Below are positions 21,923 to 31,700 of a stretch of DNA of 64,000 nucleotides, one piece after another. The notes beneath the pieces were generated by a model that saw only the letters and a list, made by a program, of their open reading frames with translations, was not told the DNA's origin and did no database searches. A program made the position numbers and the translations under genes. Every line of letters begins with the position of its first letter. Within the stretch, counting starts at the first letter, position 1. The stretch is taken from positions 96,475 to 160,474 of the forward strand of contig JBBQWR010000005.1 of assembly GCA_038210495.1 (NCBI GenBank). The letters are read 5' to 3'. This DNA comes from JBBQWR01 sp038210495. GTDB taxonomy: Bacteria > Planctomycetota > Planctomycetia > Pirellulales > DATAWG01.

Positions 21923-22515
21923 GTCTCTCCTTGGTTCTGAAAGAATCGTTCCGATTCGTGCGCGGGCCACTCTCTATAGGATACTAGATGGGCCGGGAAT
22001 ATTCCGCGGAATCGCTTCCCGCCATGGGCATCGAAAGACGGGAGGAGACTGCGCCTCCCATCCGTCGGCTATGATGGGGCGTGGAGGAAAACTCACGCGA
22101 TAGGGACGAGCGTCGAACGTTTGACTAAATTGGCCCGCCGTCTGGATGCTTCTGGCTTCTCTAAAGCAGTTTGGGATCTATTACTATGACGCGAAGCCGG
22201 CCAATATCAGATTGAAGGATGATGGCCCTTGATCGCCTCTGCGAGGCGGCCCCAAAAAATTTGACGGCCCAGCGTCCGTTGCGGTATACTGACTCTTCCA
22301 CGGCTAGCGGCGTTGGGACGTTGCTTGCCAGCTTGCGGTTCCTGCCATATTCCCATTTATTGCGAGTTGCGGCCCTCCGATTCGCGTCCAAATCTGAATT
22401 TTTGGTTATAATCAATCGGTTCGATTCGGCGGGTCGGGTAGCGGTTCGGCTCGATCTGCGCGATCACTCGATTTCGAAATTCTTCTGCCACAACCATCGG
22501 TGGAGTCGTTGTTCC
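21923..22515. other. 593-bp intergenic region with a hairpin and two promoter-like sites
   Basis: Between the divergent DUF4349 and PSCyt1 genes. A small stem (GGGAGG..CCTCCC, about 22040-22058) and two sigma70-like sites (22261-22290, and a perfect TATAAT at 22407-22412 without a clear -35) are visible. A short minus-strand open frame at 22161-22415 has no protein-like features. No gene is supported. Confidence 0.5.
22261..22290 (+). promoter_or_regulatory. Sigma70-like promoter for the PSCyt1/DUF1501 operon
   Basis: TTGACG at 22261-22266 and TATACT at 22285-22290, spaced by 18 bases, upstream of the cytochrome-type gene. A second -10 (TATAAT, 22407-22412) lies closer to the start. If the first is used, the 5' leader is over 200 bases. 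Confidence 0.5.
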
Positions 22516-25500
22516 ATGCCGACGAAATGGTTCTTGCTTGGAGTTTGTGCCGCGATCGGGCTGCTTGCCAATGGGACCCGAGCCGCTGAGGTTGAGTTTA
22601 ATCGCGATATTCGCCCGATCTTTTCCGAAACCTGCTTCCATTGTCACGGGCCGGACAGCGCGTCGCGCAAGGCCGATCTGCGGCTGGATCGCCGCGAGGT
22701 CGCCCTCGGAAAGCTGGCCATCGATCCGGGGCACGCCGACAAGAGCGAGATGATCAAGCGGATTTTTTCGACCGACAAAGACGAAATGATGCCGCCACCC
22801 GACTCGCATCTGACGCTGACCGACGCCCAGAAAGACATGCTCAAGCGGTGGGTCGCCGCGGGGGCCGAATATCAGCCGCACTGGTCTTTCATCGCGCCGA
22901 AGCGTTCCGAACTTCCCCCCGTGAAAGACGCCGCCTGGGCGCGGAACCCGATCGATCGGTTTACGCTCTCTCGGATGGAGCAGGCCGGTTTGCATCCCGC
23001 GCCGGAGGCCGACCGACCGACGCTGGCCCGTCGCGCGGCGCTGGACATCACCGGATTGCCGCCGTCGCCCGAGCAAGTCGAGCAATTCCTAAGCGACAAG
23101 GCCGCCGATGCGTACGAAACATACGTCGACCGGCTGCTCGCTTCGCCCAAATGGGGCGAGCATCGCGGGCGTTACTGGCTCGACGGCGCTCGCTACGCAG
23201 ACACCAACGGCATCCACTTCGACAACTACCGCGAGATGTGGCCGTTCCGCGATTGGGTGATCGCGGCCTTCAATCGCAACGAGCCGTTCGACCGTTTCAC
23301 CGTCGAGCAACTTGCCGGCGATCTCTTGCCCGACCACTCGATGGACCAGCAGGTCGCCTCGGGTTTTAATCGCTGCAACATTACGACCAACGAGGGCGGC
23401 GCGATCAACGAGGAGTATTTGGTCCTCTACGCCCGGGACCGCACGGAGACGACGTCGCAAATCTGGCTCGGGCTGACGACCGGCTGCGCGGTCTGCCACG
23501 ACCACAAATTCGATCCGCTCACGCAGAAAGAGTTCTATCAGCTCTCGGCTTATTTCAATAACACGACGCAAGAGGCGATGGACGGCAATCGGCACGATAC
23601 GCCGCCGACGATCTTCGTGCCCAAGCCCGAGGATCGCGTGCATTGGGACGCCGTCGCGGCCGAGAGGCCGACGATCCATCAGCAGCTTGAGGCCCGAAAG
23701 CAAACGGCCCGCGCCGATTTCGACAAATGGGTCGCGACTGCGGCCATCGATCAAGTCGTGGCGCTCACGCCGACCGAGGGCCTCCAGCTTCAGGCCCGCT
23801 TGAGCGAAGGCAGCGGCCAGAAGGTGAGCATGTGCGTCAACGGCGCCGATCGCACGCTCGAAGTTCACTCGGGCGTCACTTGGGACGACGGCTATGTGGC
23901 CGATCATTCGTTCAAGAGTCAGCCGGGCGAGGCGCTCGAAATCGCCGAAGCCGGCGACTTCGACAAGAACCAGTCCTACACGGCCGCCGCTTGGGTCAAG
24001 CTGACCAACGGCGGCTCGGGTTCGGTGATCGCCCGAATGGACGATAAGCACGACTACCGCGGCTGGGATTTGTGGATCGAGAGTGGCCGCGTTGGGGCTC
24101 ATTTAATTAACGCTTGGGACCGCGACGCGATGAAGGTCTTGTCCAAAGCCACGATCAGCCCCGGCCAGTGGAATCACTTGATGGTGACCTACGACGGCTC
24201 GGGCAAGGCTGCCGGCCTGAAAATTTACATCAACGGCAAACCGCAAGAGACACAGGTAATGTCCGACCGTTTGCAGGGCACGACCAAAACCACCGTGCCG
24301 CTCAAGATCGCGCAGCGCAACACGACTTCGCGGCTCGACAACGCGCTCATTCAAGACGTGCGAGTTTACGGCCGGGCACTCTCGGGCCTCGAAGCATCGC
24401 AATTGGCGATGGCGACCCGCGTGAGTTGGCTGCTGACCAAAGCGGCCGACAAACGAGGCAAGCCGGGAACAGATGAACTATTCTCCTGGTGGCTCGGCGC
24501 CCAGGACAAGCCGACGCAGGAACTGGCCGCGAGATTGGAATCGCTAGCCGCGGAGGAGAACGCCATGAAGTCGCATGGCTCGACCGCGCTGGTCATGAAC
24601 GAGCGAGCCCAACCGCCGAAGGCGTTTGTGCTCAATCGGGGCGAGTACGACAAGCGGCGCGACGAAGTCAAATGCGGCACGCCGTCGATGCTGCCCGCCA
24701 TGCCGGCCGATCTGCCGCAGAACCGCCTGGGACTGGCTCAGTGGCTGATTCGGCCCGAAAATCCGCTGACCGCTCGCGTGACCGTAAATCGATTTTGGCA
24801 AGAACTGTTCGGCGTCGGGATCGTCCGGACCACGGGGGATTTTGGCGCGACCGGCGAGCAGCCATCGCATCCGGAATTGCTCGATTGGCTGGCGGTCGAG
24901 TTCCGCGAATCCGGCTGGGACGTGAAGAAGTTCTACAGGCTCATGCTCACCTCCGCGACTTACCGGCAAGCGGCGACCCTGACGCCCGAGAAGATCGAGA
25001 AGGATGGCCAGAATCGGCTCCTCTCGCGCGGGCCAAGATTCCGCATGGATGGCGAAATGGTTCGCGACTACGCGCTGGCTTCGAGCGGTCTGCTGACCGG
25101 CAAGATGGGCGGCCCGAGCGTGAAACCGTATCAACCGGCCAACGTGTGGGAAGCCGTCGCGATGCGCGAAAGCAACACTCACGACTACAAGCAGGACCAC
25201 GGCGAGAGCCTGTATCGCCGCAGCCTGTACACATTCTGGAAGCGAGCCGCGCCGCCGGCTTCGATGGATATTTTCAATGCTCCCAGCCGCGAGACGTGCA
25301 CTGTGCGCCGCGAGCGGACCGACACGCCGCTGCAAGCCCTGGTGACGCTGAACGATCCGCAATATGTCGAAGCGGCGAGGGTGCTGGCCGAGCACGCATT
25401 GAAACAAGGGGGCGCGGACTGGGCGACGCAGTTGGACTACATCACTTACCGGCTATTGTGCCGGTCCCTGCGAGCGGAAGAAGCGGCCGTGGCCAAGGCG

Positions 25501-25668
25501 AGCTTCGACCGCCTGATGGCGTTTTATCAAGCTCACGCCGAAGAGGCGAAGCAGCTTTTGGCCGTGGGCGAGATGAAATCCGATCCGGCGATCCCCGCGG
25601 CATCGCTCGCCACGTGGACGATGCTCACCAACGAGTTGATGAACTTGGACGAGACGTTGAACAAGTAG
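22516..25668 (+). CDS. PSCyt1-DUF1549-LamG-DUF1553 planctomycete protein
   Basis: A 1,050-residue exported protein of the expanded planctomycete PSCyt family. After a signal peptide (MPTKWFLLGVCAAIGLLANG) come the PSCyt1 cytochrome-c-like domain with haem motif CFHCH (about residue 43) and distal MMPPPDSHL. DUF1549 follows, with NPIDRFTLSRMEQAGL, LDITGLPPSP and a second CxxCH (CAVCH, about 330). A concanavalin/LamG-like insertion lies at about 460-640 (AAWVKLTNGGSGS .. DVRVYGRALSGLEA), then DUF1553 (NRLGLAQWLIRPENPLTARVTVNR .. ETCTVRRERTDTPLQAL). The start is ATG 22516, where the signal begins; the upstream open frame is not protein-like. The DUF1501 gene follows 31 bases later, the standard arrangement. 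The biochemical role is not established; a link to polysaccharide breakdown has been suggested for these families. Confidence 0.93.
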   Translation: MPTKWFLLGVCAAIGLLANGTRAAEVEFNRDIRPIFSETCFHCHGPDSASRKADLRLDRREVALGKLAIDPGHADKSEMIKRIFSTDKDEMMPPPDSHLTLTDAQKDMLKRWVAAGAEYQPHWSFIAPKRSELPPVKDAAWARNPIDRFTLSRMEQAGLHPAPEADRPTLARRAALDITGLPPSPEQVEQFLSDKAADAYETYVDRLLASPKWGEHRGRYWLDGARYADTNGIHFDNYREMWPFRDWVIAAFNRNEPFDRFTVEQLAGDLLPDHSMDQQVASGFNRCNITTNEGGAINEEYLVLYARDRTETTSQIWLGLTTGCAVCHDHKFDPLTQKEFYQLSAYFNNTTQEAMDGNRHDTPPTIFVPKPEDRVHWDAVAAERPTIHQQLEARKQTARADFDKWVATAAIDQVVALTPTEGLQLQARLSEGSGQKVSMCVNGADRTLEVHSGVTWDDGYVADHSFKSQPGEALEIAEAGDFDKNQSYTAAAWVKLTNGGSGSVIARMDDKHDYRGWDLWIESGRVGAHLINAWDRDAMKVLSKATISPGQWNHLMVTYDGSGKAAGLKIYINGKPQETQVMSDRLQGTTKTTVPLKIAQRNTTSRLDNALIQDVRVYGRALSGLEASQLAMATRVSWLLTKAADKRGKPGTDELFSWWLGAQDKPTQELAARLESLAAEENAMKSHGSTALVMNERAQPPKAFVLNRGEYDKRRDEVKCGTPSMLPAMPADLPQNRLGLAQWLIRPENPLTARVTVNRFWQELFGVGIVRTTGDFGATGEQPSHPELLDWLAVEFRESGWDVKKFYRLMLTSATYRQAATLTPEKIEKDGQNRLLSRGPRFRMDGEMVRDYALASSGLLTGKMGGPSVKPYQPANVWEAVAMRESNTHDYKQDHGESLYRRSLYTFWKRAAPPASMDIFNAPSRETCTVRRERTDTPLQALVTLNDPQYVEAARVLAEHALKQGGADWATQLDYITYRLLCRSLRAEEAAVAKASFDRLMAFYQAHAEEAKQLLAVGEMKSDPAIPAASLATWTMLTNELMNLDETLNK

Positions 25669-25699
25669 CACGATGCCGCGGCTATATAAGAGATCAACC

Positions 25700-27160
25700 A
25701 TGAATCCTTATCAAGAATGGGTTCGCACGGAAACCCGTCGTCAGTTCTTCAGCCGGGGCGCCAATGCCGTCGGCGTGGCCGCGCTGGCGTCGCTGATGGG
25801 CCCCAAGTTTTTCGGCGGCACGGCAAGCGGAGCCGACGCCATTCCGAAGAACCTCACGCATTTCGCCCCCAAGGCGAAGCACGTTATCTATCTGCACATG
25901 GTGGGCGGCCCGCCGCAAATGGATATGTACGACTTCAAGCCGAAGATGAACGACTTTTACGACAAGGATTTGCCGGACTCGATCCGCATGGGCCAGCGAC
26001 TTACGACGATGACTTCCGGCCAGGCTCGTTTTCCTATCGCGCCGTCGAAATACAAATTCGCCCAGTATGGCAAATCGGGCATGTGGGTCAGCGAGCTACT
26101 GCCGCACACGGCCAAGATGGTCGACGACATGTGTTTCATCCGCAGTATGCACACCGAGGCGATCAATCACGAGCCGGCGATCACCTTCATGCAAACGGGC
26201 AACCAAATCACCGGCCGCCCGTGCCTCGGCTCTTGGGCCTCCTATGGCCTCGGATCGCTCAACGAAAACCTGCCGACGTTCGTCGTGCTTGTCGCCAAGC
26301 CGACGAACACCGAGCAGATGCAAGCCATCTCCGCGCGGCTGTGGTCGAGCGGCTATTTGCCCAGCGAGCACGCCGGCGTTTCGTTTCGCTCCAGTGGCGA
26401 TCCGATCTTGTACATCAACAATCCCTCCGGCGTGCCGACCGAAGTTCGCCGCGACACGCTCGATGGGCTCCGCTCGCTCAACGAGTTGAACTACAAGCTG
26501 GTCGGCGATCCGGAAACCCATGCCCGAATTCAGCAGTACGAGCTCGCGTTTCGGATGCAAGCCAGCGTGCCGGAACTTGTCGACACGGCGGCCGAGCCCG
26601 CGGGGACCTATGCCCTGTATGGCGTCGAGGCCAAGAAGCCGGGCACGTTCGCACAGTCGGCGCTGCTCGCGCGGCGATTGGTCGAGCGCGGCGTCCGGTT
26701 CGTGCAAATCTATCACAACAACTGGGACACGCACGGCAACGTCGCCGGCCGGCTCCCCTCGCAGTGCAAAGATGTCGACCAAGCCTGCTGGGGATTGATC
26801 CAAGACCTCAAGCAGCGAGGACTTTTGGACGAGACGCTGGTCATTTGGGGCGGCGAGTTTGGCCGCACGATTTATTCGCAGGGCCAGCTATCGCACGAAA
26901 ACTACGGGCGCGATCATCATCCCCGCTGCTACACGATGTGGATGGCCGGCGGCGGCTCGCGGCCCGGAATGGTCCACGGAGAGACCGACGACTTTTCGTA
27001 CAACATCGTGAAGGACCCGGTCCACATCCACGATTTCCACGCCACGGTGCTCAAGCTGCTCGGCTTCGATCACGAACGATTCAGCGTGCGATACCAGGGG
27101 CTGAACCAACGGCTCACGGGCGTGGAACCGGCGAAGGTGATCGAGCAGTTGCTCGCTTAG
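25700..27160 (+). CDS. DUF1501 domain protein with Tat signal
   Basis: A 486-residue exported protein. The N-terminus carries a twin-arginine signal (RRQFFSRG followed by an Ala/Gly-rich helix), so it is exported folded. The DUF1501 core resembles the alkaline-phosphatase/sulfatase superfamily: HVIYLHMVGGPPQMDMYDFKP at about 65, FIRSMHTEAINHEPA at about 150, RGVRFVQIYHNNWDTHG at about 340, VIWGGEFGRT at about 385, and the final NYGRDHHPRCYTMWMAGGG. The Asp, His and Glu in these blocks are plausible metal ligands. The start is ATG 25700; the frame is open from 25673 but without signal logic. It is the second gene of the DUF1549/DUF1501 pair. Confidence 0.93.
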   Translation: MNPYQEWVRTETRRQFFSRGANAVGVAALASLMGPKFFGGTASGADAIPKNLTHFAPKAKHVIYLHMVGGPPQMDMYDFKPKMNDFYDKDLPDSIRMGQRLTTMTSGQARFPIAPSKYKFAQYGKSGMWVSELLPHTAKMVDDMCFIRSMHTEAINHEPAITFMQTGNQITGRPCLGSWASYGLGSLNENLPTFVVLVAKPTNTEQMQAISARLWSSGYLPSEHAGVSFRSSGDPILYINNPSGVPTEVRRDTLDGLRSLNELNYKLVGDPETHARIQQYELAFRMQASVPELVDTAAEPAGTYALYGVEAKKPGTFAQSALLARRLVERGVRFVQIYHNNWDTHGNVAGRLPSQCKDVDQACWGLIQDLKQRGLLDETLVIWGGEFGRTIYSQGQLSHENYGRDHHPRCYTMWMAGGGSRPGMVHGETDDFSYNIVKDPVHIHDFHATVLKLLGFDHERFSVRYQGLNQRLTGVEPAKVIEQLLA

Positions 27161-27192
27161 CTTGGGACCGGGAAGGGCGCCGTATGGCGATG

Positions 27193-27260
27193 GAGCCGCG
27201 CACGAAGTAAGCGTTGTGCGGCCACAGGTCACGCCGAACCGCTTACTTCGGGCGCGGCTC
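27193..27260. repeat. Inverted repeat with GAGCCGCGCACGAAG arms, copy 1
   Basis: The 21-base arms (27193-27213 and 27240-27260) begin GAGCCGCGCACGAAGTAAGC and differ at one position, with a 26-base loop. They lie between the convergent DUF1501 and FHA-EAL genes, so the hairpin can end transcription from both sides. Nearly the same arms recur at 46547-46623. Confidence 0.85.
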
Positions 27261-27272
27261 ATTGATCTCTGC

Positions 27273-28436
27273 TCATGTCGTGGCGAAGCTCAGCGCCGGC
27301 GCGGGGCGGCCGAACAAATAGCCCTGGGCGAGCGAGAATCCGAATTCGCGGCACTTTCGCGCTTCGGCCTCGGTCTCGATGCCTTCGGCCAGCGTGACGA
27401 TGCCCAGATCGGCGACCATTCGGACCAGTGCGGCCAGCGTCGTTTGCCGCCGCGAATCGGCTGCGTCGATGCCACGAATCAGGTCGATATCGAATTTGAC
27501 AAACTCGGGCGCGATCTCCGTCAGTTCTAGGAGCCGCGCTTGGCCGGCGCCAAAATCATCGAATGCGAGTTGCATGTCGAGCTCCCGCAACATGCGGCGG
27601 AACTCGAGCAGCGCATTCGAATCGGTCGCCGCGGCCTCGTGAATTTCAATCACCAATTTCTGCCGCGGAAACCGAGCTCGCAATCGACGAATCGATTCGA
27701 GCAGCCGCGGCGTGACGATCTCCGCCGGATGCGTGTTCACAAATATCGCCGGCCGATTGGCCAGCGCGGCGCCCGCCAGCACGCCTTCCACCCGAAGCAT
27801 CTCGCTCAGCTCGCACTGCTGATCGAACTTTTCCGCCACGGCGAACATCAGTCGCGGCTGCTCTAGGCCGCTCAAGGCGCTTCGCGCGAGGGCCTCGAAG
27901 CCAACAATATTTCGCGTCGCCAGTTCGACGATCGGCTGGAAATGAGGCGTGACCGCCCGCTGATTCATCAGTCGGTCGAACTGACACAAGGATTGTGCCC
28001 AGTCGCCGGCATTGTCCTCGATCGTGTGCTGCGGCGTGCGCTGCCGCTCGCGTCCCACGCGAAAAATGACGTTGGCCAATTGCAAGAGATCGTTTTCGGT
28101 CAGCCGCGTGCACTCGGAAATCCGCCGGCCGTTCACGAACGTGCCATTGGTGCTGCCCAGATCGCGAACCGACAGCGCGTCGTCCTCGAGCAGCAGTTCC
28201 GCGTGCGTTTTGGAGACCGAGCCGCTGCAGACACTGAGACCCAAATTCGGCAACCGGCCGATGCGGAACGGACTGACCGTCACGTGAACGGCTCTGGGCT
28301 GCCCTTCGTGCTCGCTGCACTCGGACAGATACCAATCGGTCTGAACCGGCCTGAACGCGTCGACCGTGGACGGAGTCATGAGCGATGTTTGTCGATGCAT
28401 TGTCTGATGGCGATTTTCGACGAACCAATCGAACAT
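27273..28436 (-). CDS. FHA domain-EAL domain cyclic-di-GMP phosphodiesterase
   Basis: A protein of about 387 residues that reads a phosphothreonine signal and probably hydrolyses cyclic-di-GMP. The FHA domain (about 25-105) has IGRLPNL, SVSKTHAEL and DLGSTNGTFVNG. The EAL domain (about 150-385) retains the expected active-site set: GFEALAR, the Asn of FVNTHP, EIHE, AFDDFGAG, the Lys of VKFDID, AEGIETEAE, and the Gln of AQGYLFGRP. There is no signal or membrane segment. The start is uncertain: ATG 28436, 28400 and 28379 are all possible and none has a good Shine-Dalgarno sequence. The frame extends further upstream without similarity. FHA-EAL fusions suggest coupling of Ser/Thr kinase signalling to c-di-GMP. 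Confidence 0.85.
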   Translation of the reverse strand: MFDWFVENRHQTMHRQTSLMTPSTVDAFRPVQTDWYLSECSEHEGQPRAVHVTVSPFRIGRLPNLGLSVCSGSVSKTHAELLLEDDALSVRDLGSTNGTFVNGRRISECTRLTENDLLQLANVIFRVGRERQRTPQHTIEDNAGDWAQSLCQFDRLMNQRAVTPHFQPIVELATRNIVGFEALARSALSGLEQPRLMFAVAEKFDQQCELSEMLRVEGVLAGAALANRPAIFVNTHPAEIVTPRLLESIRRLRARFPRQKLVIEIHEAAATDSNALLEFRRMLRELDMQLAFDDFGAGQARLLELTEIAPEFVKFDIDLIRGIDAADSRRQTTLAALVRMVADLGIVTLAEGIETEAEARKCREFGFSLAQGYLFGRPAPALSFATT

Positions 28437-28720
28437 CGAGCGGGATTGACGAGACACGAATGCGCATCGTGGCGGCGCGCATCGTACTCTCCTAAAGATA
28501 TACCTTGCTCGGCAACGGTCGTTTGCGAGTAATTGCCGCGATGGCGACATAACCGAATCGACCGCTACGACCGGCAAGCAACAAGAGTTGTCGCGAACGA
28601 GGGGGTGTGGGAACGACCCGGCCGGCGCCTGGCAATTGCCCGGGAATTGAAGCGCAGCGCGACGCGCAAATCGCCCTGGCGGAATGGCGCCGCGACAACA
28701 TCCGCGCCCGGGATGCTTTT

Positions 28721-31700
28721 CTAATGCTTCCCGTGAGCCGCAATGTAACCGACCAGGTCGACGATCTCGTCCTTGCTCAGCTTGTCGAGCAAGCCTAGCG
28801 GCATGATCGACACGGGCGACTTGGTTCGCTCGGCGATGTTCGCTTTCTTGATCACCACGGGATCGCATTTGATTAGCGGATTCTCGATGATCCGAACGCC
28901 GTCGACGTCCTCGGTCAACAGGCCCGAATAACGCTTGCCGTCTTCCGTGTCGATCGTCCAGGTCTGGAATTTTTCGTTGATCCGGAACGATGGCTCAACG
29001 ATATCGCGGAGGATTTCGAGGCGATCAACTCGCTTGGGCTCGAGTTGCGTCAGATCGGGACCGACCTTGTCGTTGCCCAGGTTGTCGAGCTTGTGGCAGG
29101 CGACGCAGTTGGCGACCGTGAACAATTGCTTGCCGTGTTGCACGTCCGGCTCGCGGCCCGGTTCGCGCAGCAGCGCCGCGAGCTCCTCGAACTTCCACGG
29201 ATGCGACGGGCGATTGAACTGCAGTAACGGGTCCTCGACCTTCAGCGGATGGCTGGCCATATAAGCCGCCGGATCGTCGCGGTAGTCGTCCAGATTGGCG
29301 ACAACATACATGGCGCCGTACATCTTGCGGAAATGGCCCGGGTAGGTGCAAACGAACGGGTACACGCCGGGAACCGACGGGGCCTTGAACTGAATCCGCT
29401 GCGACTGAGTCGGCGCGAGCAGCTTGCTACCAAACAGAATCTTGGGTGAGTCGGGGATGAAATTCTTCAGCGCGGCGCCCGGCTGGGTCGCGTTGCTTTC
29501 GGCCATGAGCCCGACTTCCTCGAGCGAGCCCGGTTGCACGATGACGAAATTGTGTGGCATGATGTCGCTGTTGACGAACATGATCTCGCCCGGCTTGCCC
29601 GCCTGCACGACGAGCTTTTCGACATCGAACGACATCCGGTCGTGCAGCGTTCCCAATCGCAGGATCGGCACGCTAATCGCCGACAGCTCTTTGCGGATTT
29701 CCTTGGCTCGCTCCTTGGGCAATTGCTGCGCAAGGGTATCGGCCAACTGCAAGGCATCGAGCGCGGCCGGCGAAGTGCGGTCGGCCGGCGCGAGCTTATG
29801 GACGTAAGCCAAAATATCCTTCAGGACCGGCTCGGCTTGGTCTTTCGGCCAAGTCGAGGCCGGAATCTGCTGGATCGCTTGCAGAGCCGGTTGGCGATCG
29901 GCATCGCTGGCGATGAAATGCGCGAGCGCCTCGAACGCCGCCTTCTCTTGCTTGGGCGTGCTGGCCAGGGCTTGCATGGCAGCGCGACGGATCGTCGCTT
30001 CGGCGCTGTTGCCGCCGACTTCGTAAGTCGCCTTGCCGTCAGGCGCCGGCAGACCTTTTCGCTCGAACACGTTTCGACGATTGCCATCGAGGACCTTCAA
30101 CGTGAATCCATCGAGCCGCTTGCCGATGTCTCCGTCCGTTCGGTTATAGACGGAAATCGACTCGACGGGGTATTCGCCCTGTAAATCGACTTGCCACCAG
30201 GGGTTGGTTTGATTTTCGGCCGTGTGCGTCTGACCTCCCCCGCTAAAGGCGCCATCGATGTTGCCGTCGATCGCGCGGGCCGCGTCGCCGCCATTGGCCG
30301 TGCTGATTTGCGTCGCTTTGCCGTGACGCGCGATGTTGCGGCCGTCGCTGTACACTTCGACTTCGGCCAGCGTGAGCGTGCGTCCCGGGCCCGGCAATTC
30401 GATTTGGACATAGCGTCCCATAGCGACTTTGCCGCTAGGCGAGTTGGACAAGTCCTTGGGTAGCCCGGCCAGAAGCGGCTGGACCCTGGCGAACAGCGCC
30501 GTTCGCTGACTCGGATCGCGGAGCAGCGGAATGGCGCCGAGCATATCGCGAAGCGCTGAGGCCGATTTGAGCGCCGTCGTCCAAGCCTTGTCGGGATTGC
30601 CGTCGGCAGCCACCAGCGCGAGGAAGCCGAGCTGCCGAGTGAGCGGCTGTTTGGCCGTGAGCGCCAAGCTCTCCAGTTCGCCCCGCGCGGCCGTCAGCTC
30701 GGCGGCCGGATGATCGGTCATCAGTCGCGTGAGATCGAAGGCAACCCCTTCGCTCTGGGCCGTCGGGTGCTCGTCCTGGCTGTGGATCGTATCGATCATC
30801 ACCTGGACTTCGCTCTTCTTTTGCTCCTTCGCAAGTCCGGTGGCCGCTTCCTGACGGAACGCATCGGCGACCCCCTTGCGAGACAATAGCTCGATGAACA
30901 GCGCCGGCGAACGCTTGATCTTCACCAGATCGATCGTGTCGACGTTCTTCAAGAAATACTTGGCGCCGGCGGCCGTGCGAAACTTAATTTCGCGATTCTC
31001 GGCGATCGCCTTCTTCACAAATGGATCGAGCGCCCGGAGCGTTTCCTTGCGGATGAAATCAAGGTACTGATCCGTCGGGTGTTCCTGCGAAACGAGCACG
31101 ACCTCCATCGCCTCGGGCGTGGTGAAGAAACTCGCCGCGCGGACGGCTTCCAGGCGAACGCGAGGGTTCTCGTCGTCGGCCAGCTTGGTCAACATTTCCA
31201 AGGCCCCGGGCACGCGGTCGCGCCAATAGCAGAGCACGCGCGTGGCAGCCGCCCGAGCGTGGAAATCGGGCAAGGCCAGCACTTGCTTGAGCAAATCCAA
31301 ATTCACCCAATTTTGACCTTGGTGAACCCATAGCGCCTCGGTCAGTTGATGCGCGTAATCGGGGTCTTTGGCATCGAGGCCGGCGGCCCATTTCGCCGTG
31401 GCCGCCACGACCTGCCGAGTATCGCGAGTGCTCAGTTCGAGCCGTGAGCGTTGGCGAACCCGATCCTCGGGTTCCTTCAGCAGATCGAGCAGCTTTTCGA
31501 TCGGCTCGCCGGCGATCTTGGGGGAAGTCAGCAGCGGCCGACCTTCGTAGGTCACGCGGTAGATTCGGCCGTGCGTGCGATCGCGGCTCGGATCGCGCAG
31601 GTTATGCTGCATGTGGCCGATGATCGGGTTTTGCCAATCGAGAAAATAGATCGCGCCATCGGGTCCGATCTTGAGATCCGACGGTCGGAAATTTTCGTCC

